A DNA stretch of 64,000 nt from Rhizoctonia solani (lineage: Eukaryota > Basidiomycota > Agaricomycetes > Cantharellales > Ceratobasidiaceae). Made by a program: the position numbers and the translations under genes. Where the stretch lies: contig NC_057384.1 of NCBI RefSeq assembly GCF_016906535.1, forward strand, positions 620,001 through 684,000, given 5' to 3'. The notes beneath the pieces were generated by a model. That model saw only the letters and a program-made list of their open reading frames with translations. It was not told the origin of the DNA and ran no database searches. Below are positions 1 to 11,002 of the stretch, piece by piece (the first letter of the stretch is position 1; the number at the start of each line of letters is the position of its first letter).

Positions 1-1455
1 TTTCAGTTCTTGGAATGCCTCTTCTTCTTGGTTACCCCAGGACCATGGGGTTTCCTTTTTTGTAAGGTTGTGCAGGGGCCGTGCTACCAAACTAAAATTG
101 GGGATGAAGCAACAAAGGTAGTTGACAAAACCAAGGAAGGCCTGAACTTGCTTGACTGTTCTGGGTGTGGGCCAGGAAGTGACGGCTTCTATCTTCTTTT
201 GATCCATTGAGAAGCCTGCAGGGGAAATGACAATTCCTAGATAATCCACGGTGGTAACGTGGAAGTGACATTTGGACAGCTTGCAGAACAACTGGTTCTT
301 CAGTAGTTGTGATAGGACTTCCCTGACGTGGGTTGGGTGGTCCTCGGGTTTTTCTGAGAAGATCAGTATATCATCCAGGTATATGACCACAGTGACGTCG
401 ATAAGATCCCTGAACAAATCGTTCATAAAATGTTGGAACGCTGCGGGGGCATTGGTAAGACCAAAAGGCATAACTAGGTACTCGAATAGGCCATATTTGG
501 TTCTGAAGGCCGTTTTCCATTTGTCACCTTCCCTGATTCGAACATTATTATATCCCCATCGTAAGTCTAATTTGGTGAATACTTTGGCGTGCCTGAGTTT
601 GGCCATGAGGTCGTCCTGCCTAGGGAGCGGGTAGACGTTCTTGTGCGTGACGTCATTTAGCTTCCTATAGTCAACTACCAATCTTAGCGAGCCATCAGCC
701 TTCTTTACAAACATGACAGGGGCGCCGGCGGATGAGGTGCTGGGGCGGATTTTGCCTGTTGCCAATTCCTCGTCGATGTGTTGTTTCAACGCTCTAGATT
801 CCGCATCCGTCATGCCGTATATGGGGCCAGGGGTCAGTTTGGCGTCCGGGACAAGGTCTATGGAGATGTCATACTCCCTATGTGGAGGGAGGACCTTAAA
901 TTCCTCTTCGCCAAAGACTTTAGCGAACTCATGGTACTGAGGGGGGAGGTCTGCTAAAGGGTTTGGGTCCGCTTCTTCTTCAGAGGCAATTTGAACTTGT
1001 TCGGGGAAGGTGATTAGTCCCTGTTGCCAATCAATCAAAGGAGCTTCTGCCGTTAACCATGTCATGCCTAGGATAGCCGGTGTGTTGCCTATGGGGCAAA
1101 CAAGGAAAGGAATGGTGTGGGGATGGCCATTGGCCGAGACCGCGAGTTGAACCTGGTGCCAAATGCGACCAGTCTGTGAAATAGTACCATCTAGCATTCT
1201 CACAACTCGTGGGTTTTCGAGTTGGGTTTTTGGAATTTTGTATTTTTCCACAATCGAGGGGGAAATGAAGTTCAATGTGGCTCCTGAGTCTACTAACGTT
1301 TTTAAGGGTTCTGCCGGGAAATTCTGAATATAGAGGTCAATAAAGAGCAGTGGTTTTTTATTTGAATCCAGTCCTAGATTTACAAACTCGATACTATCTA
1401 TATTGTCCTTTTTAGTCGGGGGCTTGGCAGCAGTCCTCGACTTTAATCTTTTCCC
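1..1455 (-). CDS. Pol polyprotein of element A, partial (protease and reverse transcriptase)
   Basis: Pol reads leftwards from the gag frameshift site and is still open at base 1. In order I see the retropepsin core (TLVDSGA, near 1280-1295), a linker, the reverse transcriptase with VVDYRKLN, the catalytic YLDD (365-385) and the PFGLTNAPAAFQ block. RNase H and integrase lie beyond the edge. The pol frame is -1 relative to gag: the protease Asp codon at 1290 is 1349 bases from the gag start, a remainder of 2. It therefore has no start codon of its own and should be made as Gag-Pol. No stop codon was noticed in the part read. Confidence 0.88.
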
Positions 1456-2639
1456 GACTCGACATCCTCGGCAACCTTAGCTACCTCCTTGACTGTGGCT
1501 TTCCAGCCATTGGGGCACTGTTTGATGCCATGTCCCTTTTGCCCGCACTTGACACAAAGACCAGATGCGCGGCGACGGTCTCGTTCTTCCGGCGTGACGT
1601 AGTTAGGGTCCTTGGATAAGCGGACCCGTTGGGTGGTGGTGGTGGAAGTGGTCGCGGTGACCAAGGACTTGGCAGGGGCTTTTTTGGGGCGATTCTCCTC
1701 ATTTTTGCGGCGGATGTTGTCTATTTTTATGGCAGCCGCAAAAATTGCTTCGAGTTCGTCGGGGATGCTATCCTTGGTTGATAGCAACTCCTTGACCTTC
1801 CAGTGGAGGCCTCGCGTGAACTGCGCGATGTAGGCTTCCTTGTTCCAGTCCAGTTCCGCCATGAGATTGCGGAATTCCGTGACGTACTCGGAGGTTGTGG
1901 TGGATTGGGAGAGTGCCGCAATTTTCCTGGCGGCAGCCCGCTTGGCGTCGGGGTCGGCAAAGGCCTCTTTAAATTTGGCCGTTAAAGCCTGGATGGTAGT
2001 GGGAGGGTTACCTTCGCCCTTGATGATTGCTCCGATGATGGGGAGTGCCCAGTCGGCGGCCTTGTCGGTCATATGGTATAGAATCCATACAACCATTTGC
2101 TCTTCTTCGTCGAACTGGTCCCTGTGAAGGGCAACCCAAAGCATCATTCTGTCCAGCCATTGGGTGGCTTTCCGGCCCCTGGTCTCTCCCTTGTAGGGAT
2201 CTGGGAGATCCATCTTTGGTCGTTTGACGCTGGATCCTGCGTCGAAGGGGGTTAGGGACCCTAGATGCCTCCTAGGCGTTCCTTGAGGCTCCTTCTTGGG
2301 GCGCCTTGGCTCTTCCTTGTCTTCTGAATCAAAGCCTGTCCCTCTTGAGGGGCGGAAAGGGGCTTTGAGCCCAGGCCTAACCGTGCCTGGAGTGTGGGTT
2401 TCTCCTCCCAAGTGGGTGGGAGGAGTGACAGGCCCAGTCGATGGGCCAGGCTGGGCTTGGGGTGCTCCCTGGTCTTTATCCCCAAGGAGGTCCGCGGTTT
2501 CCTTGCATATGGCCCTGAGTTCAGTGAGCTGCTGGCCTTGTTGTTTGATTTGGTCCTGCAAGGACCCGACTGTGGCGGTGAGGGCTGTGATAGCCTTGAG
2601 GAGAGCGGCAGTGGACGGCTCTGGTTCCATCCTTGGCAA
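1443..2639 (-). CDS. Gag protein of element A
   Basis: A 398-residue nucleocapsid precursor. An N-terminal coiled-coil-like stretch (about residues 10-50) is followed by a proline-rich linker and then the retrotransposon gag capsid domain (about 140-300, with KATQWLDRMMLWVALH). A CCHC zinc knuckle lies near the C-terminus (CVKCGQKGHGIKQC, C-x2-C-x4-H-x4-C). The frame is intact from ATG to TAA. The end of the frame carries the slippery heptamer annotated separately. It packages element RNA into cytoplasmic particles (family knowledge). Confidence 0.92.
   Translation of the reverse strand: MPRMEPEPSTAALLKAITALTATVGSLQDQIKQQGQQLTELRAICKETADLLGDKDQGAPQAQPGPSTGPVTPPTHLGGETHTPGTVRPGLKAPFRPSRGTGFDSEDKEEPRRPKKEPQGTPRRHLGSLTPFDAGSSVKRPKMDLPDPYKGETRGRKATQWLDRMMLWVALHRDQFDEEEQMVVWILYHMTDKAADWALPIIGAIIKGEGNPPTTIQALTAKFKEAFADPDAKRAAARKIAALSQSTTTSEYVTEFRNLMAELDWNKEAYIAQFTRGLHWKVKELLSTKDSIPDELEAIFAAAIKIDNIRRKNEENRPKKAPAKSLVTATTSTTTTQRVRLSKDPNYVTPEERDRRRASGLCVKCGQKGHGIKQCPNGWKATVKEVAKVAEDVESGKD
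1449..1455 (-). other. Probable -1 ribosomal frameshift site between gag and pol, element A
   Basis: On the minus strand the heptamer reads G GGA AAA in the gag frame (X XXY YYZ), one codon before the gag TAA. A -1 slip here enters the pol frame. The identical heptamer sits at the identical place in element B, which supports function. Confidence 0.7.
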
Positions 2640-3162
2640 GTCTTGCGGAGTGGGTGATGAGCTGCGAGAGGCCGGTTGGGAATTGGTTGGAATGGAACGT
2701 CGAGAGGAGCGGCTGGTAGGACGGGAGTATGGGTGGGGGACGCCAGAGCGTGTGGATGGAATGATTGAGACGGCGTGGGGGAATAGAGTGCCTGTGACAG
2801 GACTTATGAGCGGTTTTTTGTGCAGAGTGTGAACGCTAAACCCTTGCGTCAGACACCTAGCGTTGAACTACCCCTACAACAAATCAACAGATCTGGCGAT
2901 TGTGATATGAGCGGGTTTTTAGCAAGCGGGTGAATCAGCTGTCTAGGGTCGCTATCTGCTGTGTTCCGGCGAAACACGTGGTATGCGGGCGATTAGACAC
3001 CGTCTGCCTTATAGCAATTTGGTACTATCTGGGACCGACGACTTTTTGATTATTCTAGTCGAAAGGGGAGTCCGTTCAGATATTTTCCCTTGTGCTAGTA
3101 CAGGGGCGCTTCTCGTTGTCGATCAAGCCTACACAAGTCAATTTTACAATGTTGTACACCAC
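2640..3162 (-). other. Untranslated leader of element A
   Basis: This stretch runs between the LTR inner edge and the gag ATG and holds no convincing gene. It contains short blocks also present, in the opposite orientation, in the leader of element B (for example around 2975-3110 compared with 4440-4570). The primer binding site should begin right next to 3162. I could not assign the tRNA. Confidence 0.6.
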
Positions 3163-3710
3163 TGTAAGGTGGGTACTCGCTAGTGGTGGGCGCTTAAGGC
3201 CGTAACTAATACAGACACTGTTTAAGTAATCTACTCTAAGGCTATTCTACTTAACGCTTAAGGCGCTACACTACTGACTACTACTGACGAGGGGGCCTTA
3301 GGCCTGGGAGGTGTGGTGAGTGAGTATAGGGGGTGATGTGTCAGCAGAACTTCTGGGGGCCGGACTACTTATCTGGCTGGTGCCTCCTCAATGGATATGA
3401 GACGAGGTAAAATCGACTTGGGGTCTCCAAGCGATTTTCCTGCTGTATATATAGACAAAGACGCACTATTTACATGGTCTATGCGCGTGAGAAAAGAAGT
3501 ACATAAGGGAAATAAGAAGCGTGCTGCGGGCTGCGCAGAAGCGTGGAATTCTCCTAAGCGCCCTTGGCACGGCATCTCGGCGCGGCATCTCGGCATAATA
3601 AGCGCCGAGATCACGTGATCGAAAAACATGAGATATCAAGTCCGTAAAAAATACTAAAAATAATAGAAAATTCGTCCGATTCTGATGGTATATGTAAGGA
3701 GGTTATAACA
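3163..3710 (-). repeat. 5' LTR of element A
   Basis: On the minus strand it starts TGTTATAACC (3710) and ends CACCTTACA (3163), giving TG...CA termini and about 548 bp. The block TTTTCGATCACGTGA, followed by GGCGCTTAT, also occurs in the LTR of element B. That supports the call although overall identity is low. Boundaries rest on the TG/CA rule and on position only, because the partner LTR is outside the window. Confidence 0.65.
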
Positions 3711-3788
3711 CAATTTCATGAAAATGACAAAGGAGTTCAACACCATTGATTGGCCCAACAAGTTTATAATGGATGCTGTTTGGCAGTA

Positions 3789-3793
3789 CAAAC
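3789..3793. repeat. Target-site duplication, left copy (element B)
   Basis: CAAAC immediately before the 5' LTR, repeated exactly at 10240-10244 after the 3' LTR. Five base pairs is the usual size for Ty3/gypsy integrases. Confidence 0.9.
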
Positions 3794-4376
3794 TGTCGTA
3801 GACACAATTAATACCAGGGAATTTATTCCCATTTTCTCGGATTTAAACGAAGGCAAAAACGGACTACATTTTCGATCACGTGACTTTGGCGCTTATATCA
3901 TACGCTAAGCGCCGAGCCACGTCCCCATCCGCGCTTACCTCAGCACACGTAGCCACCTCCACCTGATGACATCATTATGACACGTCAGTGACACGTATGC
4001 GTGAGTAAGGCCAACTGCGGAGCGGGGTTCTTATTGGATTAGGTTTTGCATATTCTGTATTTGTAATTAGCCACTCTCTGTAATATATAAGGAGGCCAAC
4101 CAACCATGGTAACACCCAGGTCAATTACCTCTTGTTGCATCCCTACACTGTACAAGGCCTTAGGCCAGTAACTACTTAGACACCACCTGTACTCGTCGCC
4201 TTAAGCGACTCCCTCATCGTAGATACCTAGCTGGTCATTGCCGTAGGGCTTTGGTCACTGTACTTAGATAGTTAGTTGTCGTAGGTAGTACCTCCACCGC
4301 CCTAAGCGGTTTTTCACTTAGTCTATACGGCCACAAGCGCCCACTGCCTCGACGCCCCTTAAGGACGTCTAGGACA
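3794..4376 (+). repeat. 5' LTR of element B
   Basis: 583 bp, starting TGTCGTAGAC and ending GTCTAGGACA. The termini form an imperfect inverted repeat. A TATATAA block at 4084-4090 is a plausible promoter. Relative to the 3' LTR it has CA or TG where the partner has CG at 4102, 4154 and 4277. Confidence 0.96.
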
Positions 4377-4880
4377 CTAGGTAATCAACCTTAAGTCGGT
4401 TGCAAACCGTGCCCACCAAGCACACCCACTTAGCCACAACAAACGAGAAGACCCCTGTACTAGCACAAGGGAAAACAGGTGATCGAGCTTGCCTTTCGCT
4501 GTCAATAATCAAACCAGCGTCGGCTCCACCTAGTACCGAATTGCTATAAGGCAGACGGGTTCTAATCGTCCGCATACCCACGGTCGCCGCACCTGTTACC
4601 AGCGACCTCAGACAGCAGATACACCCGCTTGCAGAGACAAGACCCTACATTATGCCCGCCCACGGCTGTAATTAGCGGCACTTACTGTCCAACGCTAGGT
4701 TGTTTGACGCAGAGGTTTAGCGTTCGCGTAACAAAGCGCTCATAAGTCCTGATATAGGCACTACCTGGCTACACAGCCCTCACTCCCCCTTACTCGCCCA
4801 CCATTACCTCGCGCACTCCCACTTGCTCCTCCTCCCGTGCTTCTTCCCACGCTGGCCGCTCCTACCCGCCAACACATGCC
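4377..4880 (+). other. Untranslated leader of element B
   Basis: 504 bases between the 5' LTR and the gag ATG, without a believable gene. The primer binding site should start at 4377 (CTAGGTAATCAACC). I cannot name the matching tRNA from memory. Confidence 0.6.
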
Positions 4881-6233
4881 ATGGCAACCCGCTCCCGGCC
4901 AGCCTCTCGAACCCGCTCCCCAATCGATCAAGGGGAGCTGGGACCCCAACTTCCGGCAACCCCCTATGTCGAAATCGGGGAAGTCTCCCTCGAGCGAATT
5001 ACAAGCCTCCTCCTTGGCCTCCTCGGCCAAGTTGAGCACCTTGAGCGGAAAGTGGAAGAAGTCCGAGAAGCAGGGGTTGAGGCCCGTACCAACCTTGAGA
5101 ACATCTCTCAAGCCGTCGATACTGTCAAGGATGGGCTTAGAAGCCTCCAACTCCACGGGCCCCGGACCCCAGAGGACACAAAACCCCCGGCCGTGGAAGC
5201 AACGCCACGCCCCTTATCAAAAGTCGACCCTGTTGGATTGGCTAGTCGGGTCTTGTTCTGGCCCGAACCATCTAGAGGGCTCCCTTCCTTTGCCCAACCC
5301 ACTCCTGTCTGAGCAGTGCCCCCGCGAGTCCCATCTCCCCCTCCATCTCCGCGTCTCCGATCCCCAATCGGGACAGCTGCCCCTCCTCCTCCGGCTCCAG
5401 TTGCCACCTATCCCGCTCCGGTCAAGGTTGACCACCCCGACGCCTACACAGGCAAAATAGGGAGCAAAGCAAAGCAGTGGCTGACCCGGATGTTGGCCTG
5501 GACCCGCCTCAATTCGCGGATGTTCCCCACCGACCAAGAGGTACTATCCTTCCTCTTGATGAACATGAAGGACACCGCTGGGGCCTGGGCCCACCCTCAC
5601 CTTGACCAACTTGGTTCACATCGGGCCATCATTCAAACGGTTGAAGGATTTAAAACGGAGTTCTTGGCAGCATTCGGCAACCCTGACGCCACAAGGGCCG
5701 CTGAGCGGAAAATTACAACGCTTACCCAATCCGGCACATGCGCGGATTACATCACGAAGTTCAGAACCTTAGCCATGGAACTGGACTGGAACGACGCGGC
5801 CCTCCGAGGCCAGTTTGCCCGCGGCCTTCACTGGGAAGTCAGCCGTCAGATTGCCACCCGCGAACACCGACCCCGCACCCTCCTTGAGCTGCAAAATGCA
5901 GCACTCGTCATCGACAACGCTCTCCGCAAAGAGCGAGCTAGCCACCCGCCAAGGGATAATAAGTCTAGCAAAACACCCAACCCCGCAAGGGGGACGAGTA
6001 CTGGCCAAATTACAACCGGTTCAAAGAAACTCTCTGACGACCCCAACTTTGTGTCAGAAGAGGAACGCAATCGCCGCCGCGCCGCTGGCGCCTGTATCAA
6101 ATGCGGCAAAATGGGTCACAAGTTTGCGGAATGCCGCACGGGTTGGAAGGCTACCCCTATCGAGGACAAGGGGAAAGCCAAGGAAACCGCCAAAATTGGC
6201 AAAGACTCTGGATCCCAATCGGGAAAAGAGTAA
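4881..6233 (+). pseudogene. Gag of element B, interrupted by an in-frame TGA
   Basis: A single reading frame runs from ATG 4881 to TAA 6231-6233 but is broken at 5310-5312 by TGA. CGA to TGA is the simplest origin. The part before the stop has an N-terminal coiled-coil-like region. The part after it has the proline-rich linker, the gag capsid domain (DAYTGKIGSKAKQWLTRM, near 5436-5490) and a CCHC zinc knuckle (CIKCGKMGHKFAEC, near 6093-6134). The later piece has no AUG at its start, so I treat it as the remainder of one gene rather than a second one. Confidence 0.9.
6221..6227 (+). other. Probable -1 ribosomal frameshift site between gag and pol, element B
   Basis: GGGAAAA in the phase G GGA AAA, followed by GAG TAA. 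Codon positions were checked from ATG 4881 (6222-6224 GGA, 6225-6227 AAA, 6231-6233 TAA). Slipping back one base continues directly into the pol frame that encodes the protease. The matching site is in element A. Confidence 0.75.
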
Positions 6234-9200
6234 GGGTACCTGCTGCCGCGCGCAAGGACCCCAAGGACTCTGGTTGTTTTGAAATTTGTAATATATCAAA
6301 TAGTACCAATAGACACGCCCCCCTTTTTACAATTCCAATCCAACCAGAAAAGAAAGCGGAAACATTAGAAGTCCTGATTGACTCAGGCGCCACATCCTCC
6401 TTCCTCCACCCACGCACCGCCGAGGCACTACGTCTCCCTCTAATAGACCTTCCTTCACCCCGTACCGTTACCATGCTCGATGGGTCAAGCCCCCAGGCAG
6501 GAAAAATCTGGAAAAAGGCAGTACTTACCTTTACCTATGATGGCAAGAAGATGACGGAGACCTTCCTCATCTGTAATACCGGCAGTCATGCAGCCATCCT
6601 AGGTTTAAAATGGTTAGACGCCCACAATCCGGAAATAGACTGGAATACGCGCACACTCTCCTTCCCACACACTCTGCCAGAACATGTGGCCATCGCCGAG
6701 GAGGAAGAAGCTGACCAAAACCCCTTAGAAGGAGTACCCTCCAAGTACCACCAATATGCCAAGGTATTCGGAGAAGAAGAATTCAATAAGCTCCCTCCTC
6801 ACAGGCATTACGATATAGGAATTGAACTAACAGAGGAAGGCCCCCTTAACTTGCCTCTGTATAGTATGACCAATGCCGAATCCGCCACACTCAAGGATTG
6901 GCTCAGGGACGAGCTCAAAGCTGGGAAGATCTGTCCCAGCAAATCATCTATCAGTTCCCCCGTCATGTTTGTCCCTAAGAAAGATGGTTCCCGCCGCCTG
7001 GTTGTCGACTATCGCCGCCTTAACAACCGGACAAAGAAAAACGTTTATCCACTACCCCGTCCAGATGACCTCATGGCCCAGCTCCGTGGTGCCAAGGTTT
7101 TCACTAAATTAGATCTAAGATGGGGTTACAACAATGTCCGAGTTAAGGAAGGAGATGAATGGAAGACTGCATTCCGCACCAAGTATGGACTATACAAATC
7201 CCTAGTCATGACCTTTGGTCTCACCAACGCTCCCGCCGCCTTTCAACACTTCATGAACGAACTGTTCAAAGACCTATTGGACGTATGCGTCATCATATAT
7301 CTTGATGACATCCTGATCTATTCTAAGGATGACGCTTCCCACACACAACACGTTCATGAGGTCCTAAAGCGGCTAATGGAGAACCAACTGTTCTGCAAGG
7401 CGTCCAAATGCACCTTCCACGTCACCTCTGTGGAATACTTGGGAATCATTGTCTCGGATAAGGGTTTCAGTCTGGATAAGCTCAAGATCCAGGCGGTACA
7501 AGAATGGCCGACACCTACCAAAGTCAAGGAAGTTCAATCGTTCCTGGGATTTGCCAATTTCCTCCGTCGCTTTGTTGCCAACTTTAGCCACATGGCTAGG
7601 CCGCTACACAACCTAGTCAAGAAAGACACGCCTTGGAAATGGGACACAAAGGAGCAAGAAGCATTCCAAGGGCTAAAAAACGCCATTACCAACGCCCCTG
7701 TACTCTGCCACGCCGACCCTACCAAGCCTTATTTCCTTGAGACAGACGCATCTGGCGTGGCCCTAGGATCCATACTCAGTCAACGCCAAGAGGACGGACG
7801 CCTGCATCCGCTGGGATTCCTGTCAGAATCATTCAAAGGTGCTGAACAGAATTATGACACCCACAATAAGGAACTGCTGGCCATTATCCGGTCATTTGAA
7901 TACTGGCGCATATTCTTGGAAGGTACCCTGCACCCCATAACGGTTTTCACTGACCATTGGAACCTGGAGTACTGGAAAGAGTCTAGAACCTTCAACCGTC
8001 GCCACGCACGATGGCACCTTCTCCTTGCCGGTTACAACTTCCAGATAGTCTATTGCCCAGGGAAACAGTCAGGGAAACCAGACGCCCTCTCACACCGCTC
8101 GGATCATGCCGATGTTCCCCCCGCCAATCAAACAATGCTTCCAGACCCTGTATTTGCCAATGTTGCCCTAGTCACACCAGAAAGGGAATTACAACGGCAG
8201 ATTGAGTTGTCCCTGGATCAGGACAAGTCGCTAGAAGAAATCCTCCAATTCCTACAGAACGAGTCCAAGGCACCGCCCTCCATCAAACGCGCATTCAAGG
8301 ATTATGAGATGGAGGCCGGTCTACTTTTCTATCAAGGACGAATTGTAGTCCCCGACGTCGGAACACTAAGGACAGATCTGCTCCGCATCTTCCATGATAG
8401 CCCCCTGGCAGGACACCCGGGAAGACAACGCACCCTGGAATTGGTATCGAGAAATTACTACTGGCCGGGCATCCGCAGTGACACGTATTGGCATGTAGAC
8501 TCCTGTGAAACGTGCCAACGGATCAGGAAGCCCAGATACGTGCCTATTCCACCCCAGCCTCTAGAACTACCGACCAGACCCTGGCAACATGTTTCCTACA
8601 ACATGATTGTAGACTTACCAAAGGACGGAAATCACGACTCGATCCTGGTCATCATTGACAGCTTCACTAAGTACGGGATATTTGTCAAATGCTCCAAGAA
8701 ACTAAAAGCCCCGGAACTAGCGGAATTATTCTTGGAGCACGTATGGAAACGACACGGCATGCCTGAAAAAACGGTCTTGGATAGAGGGAGGGTGTTCAAC
8801 AATAAGTTCCTGAAGGCCCTGTACAAACGTCTGGGAATCGATCCCCACTTCTCCTTGGTGTATCATCCCCAGAGCGACGGCCAAACTGAACGGGTCAACC
8901 CGTCCATCAAACATTTCCTAAGGGCATACTCTGGCATCAACCAACGGGACTGGACAAAATGGCTGCCCATGGCGGAGTTTGCATACAACAACGCCGTACA
9001 TAGCAGCACGGGCAAAACTCCTTTCAAAGCCCTGTATGGCTGGGAACCTACCCTAACCCCATCAAACGTACCAACGGACGTCCCGGAAGCAGACGACCTG
9101 GCCCAAACAATGGAGACACAGTGGAGGGAGGTGGAATCAGCACTCCGACAGTCCAAACAACGGATGACAGCCGGAGAAGATGGAAGCCCAACGGAATTCG

Positions 9201-9664
9201 AGATCGGAGAAGAAGCTTGGCTAGACGCCAAGAACGTTAACCTTAAAACACTGAGTCCCAAACTAACGGAACAACGTCTGGGACCATTCAAGGTTATCGA
9301 AAAAATCTCTGACCGGGCTTATCGTCTAGAGCTTCCCCCAACTATGAGGATCCACAACGTCTTCTATGTGGGACTCCTATCCAAGGTAAAAAGGGACAAA
9401 AAACGTAACTTTGAAAATTGTCCCCCACCGGTCACCGTGGACGGAGAAGAAGAATACAAGGTCGAGGGAATCACTGATGCCGAAGAAAGGGACGGAGAAT
9501 GGTTCTTCTGAGTCAAATGGAAGGGATACGGGTCCGAAGAAAACACGTGGGAGCCCCGAGAAAACCTGAAAAACGCCAAAAAAATTTTAGAAAAATACGA
9601 GAAAGACATGAAAAAGAAGGCCCTCGGCGCTGCCAAGGCCCTTAGAGGGGGGGCAGTGTCGTAG
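6224..9664 (+). pseudogene. Pol polyprotein of element B (protease, RT, RNase H, integrase, chromodomain), damaged
   Basis: In order: retropepsin (LIDSGATSSF, near 6378), reverse transcriptase (VVDYRRLNNR near 6997; YLDD near 7299), RNase H (ETDASGVALGS near 7739), integrase HHCC zinc finger (about 8392-8530), integrase core, and a C-terminal chromodomain ([13 protein letters not shown], 9518-9556). Two lesions stand out. The first Asp of the integrase D,D-35-E triad is Asn (codon 8600-8602), and a TGA at 9509-9511 cuts off the chromodomain, which otherwise stays open to TAG 9662-9664 inside the 3' LTR. The ATG at 6101 is only the first Met in the open frame, not a real start. Confidence 0.92.
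9641..9653 (+). other. Polypurine tract of element B
   Basis: A purine-rich run AGAGGGGGGG lies three bases before the 3' LTR, the place where plus-strand DNA synthesis starts in LTR elements. Confidence 0.75.
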
Positions 9665-10239
9665 ACACAATTAATACCAGGGAATTTATTCCCATTTTCT
9701 CGGATTTAAACGAAGGCAAAAACGGACTACATTTTTGATCACGTGACTTTGGCGCTTATATCATACGCTAAGCGCCGAGCCACGTCCCCATCCGCGCTTA
9801 CCTCAGCACACGTAGCCACCTCCACCTGATGACATCATTATGACACGTCAGTGACACGTATGCGTGAGTAAGGCCAACTGCGGAGCGGGGTTCTTATTGG
9901 ATTAGGTTTTGCATATTCTGTATTTGTAATTAGCCACTCTCTGTAATATATAAGGAGGCCAACCGACCATGGTAACACCCAGGTCAATTACCTCTTGTTG
10001 CATCCCTACACTGTACGAGGCCTTAGGCCAGTAACTACTTAGACACCACCTGTACTCGTCGCCTTAAGCAACTCCCTCATTGTAGATACCTAGCTGGTCA
10101 TTGCCGTAGGGCTTTGGTCACTGTACTTAGATAGTTAGTCGTCGTAGGTAGTACCTCCACCGCCCTAAGCGGTTTTTCACTTAGTCTATACGGCCACAAG
10201 CGCCCACTGCCTCGACGCCCCTTAAGGACGTCTAGGACA
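9657..10239 (+). repeat. 3' LTR of element B
   Basis: 583 bp, collinear with the 5' LTR at a constant offset of 5863. It has TG or CA where the 5' LTR has CG at 9736, 10070 and 10081. Confidence 0.96.
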
Positions 10240-10244
10240 CAAAC
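10240..10244. repeat. Target-site duplication, right copy (element B)
   Basis: CAAAC directly after the 3' LTR, identical to 3789-3793. Confidence 0.9.
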
Positions 10245-11002
10245 CAAAGAATGGCAATCCCCAGGCTGCGGAGACCATGCCACATGCCAAGTTTACGGTA
10301 GCATATAACGCTACCAAGGTAATTCAAAAAGGTTGTCAAACCCCTGGCCTGCTATGGTTGTCTTGACCATGTAGAATCAATGCTATGGTGCCAGTGAGTT
10401 CACAAACAAGAGGTTTGTGATATTGCAAGTCCAGTTTTCCACCAGCATACCACATTGGCAACTTAGGACCTTAAACTTAGCTGTTACAGCTCCAAACCAC
10501 TTTCAGTTACAGCAACATAGAACTGACAACTTGTAAAAATGAAGAAAATACAATGATTACTGGGTTTAACTTTTAGATCTGCTTGCAAAATTGGGTGCTA
10601 TTGTCTTTCAACTCAACAAGAACTTTGAAGGCCAAATGAGGATATGCTATCACAACTGAGAAAAAGGTATCTGATCTAACAAGTAAACGCTGGTCTGACA
10701 TACCTAGACTAACTGGGTTGCCCAACATGTGCATGTATGCTTGGTTGACCCTAGCCAGCTGCCTGTCTGAAACAATTGGTCCAATTGGGATTTCAATAAG
10801 ATCAAGCCAGTGGGATTTACTGAACCAATTGTCTGCTCTTCCTAGCTCAACTAGTATTTCTTTCAGCCCTGTATGCCAGCATTACTCTCCCAATAATATA
10901 CTGAGCAGGAACCCTTACAAGAAGAGTCATGCAAATGGCAACCTGGACAGTGCTAGATTGTTTGCACTCTTTTTGAACAAAAAAACACAATAAAACATTA
11001 CA
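10245..11002. other. AT-rich intergenic stretch, no gene seen
   Basis: No convincing reading frame, known repeat or RNA gene was recognised here. It separates element B from the palindrome. Confidence 0.5.

Larger units (their letters stand above)
1..3710 (-). mobile_element. Ty3/gypsy LTR retrotransposon, element A (promoter-proximal half)
   Basis: This is the 5' half of a chromoviral-type Ty3/gypsy element read leftwards: LTR, untranslated leader, gag, then the protease and reverse transcriptase part of pol, cut by the left window edge. The order is fixed by an aspartic-protease DSG motif near 1280-1292 and a YLDD reverse-transcriptase motif near 365-385 on the minus strand. The second LTR lies outside the window, so age and target duplication cannot be judged. 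It belongs to the same broad family as element B but is clearly a different copy type, because the LTRs share only short blocks. Confidence 0.93.
3794..10239 (+). mobile_element. Complete Ty3/gypsy chromoviral retrotransposon, element B
   Basis: A 6446-bp element with two 583-bp LTRs, a 5-bp target duplication (CAAAC), gag, pol in the -1 frame (protease, reverse transcriptase, RNase H, integrase, chromodomain remnant) and a polypurine tract. The LTRs differ at 6 of 583 positions with no indels, so the insertion is fairly recent. The coding part is damaged by a TGA in gag, a TGA before the chromodomain, and loss of the first integrase Asp. It is probably no longer autonomous but could be mobilised by intact relatives. 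Confidence 0.97.

Noticed and set aside
6101..6233. ATG at 6101 as the start of pol
   Set aside because: Pol overlaps gag out of frame here and encodes nothing recognisable before the slippery site. The -1 frameshift at 6221-6227 explains pol expression better.
5316..6233. A separate second gag gene starting at 5316
   Set aside because: The start would be GTG, and the frame is continuous with the upstream gag except for a TGA at 5310-5312.
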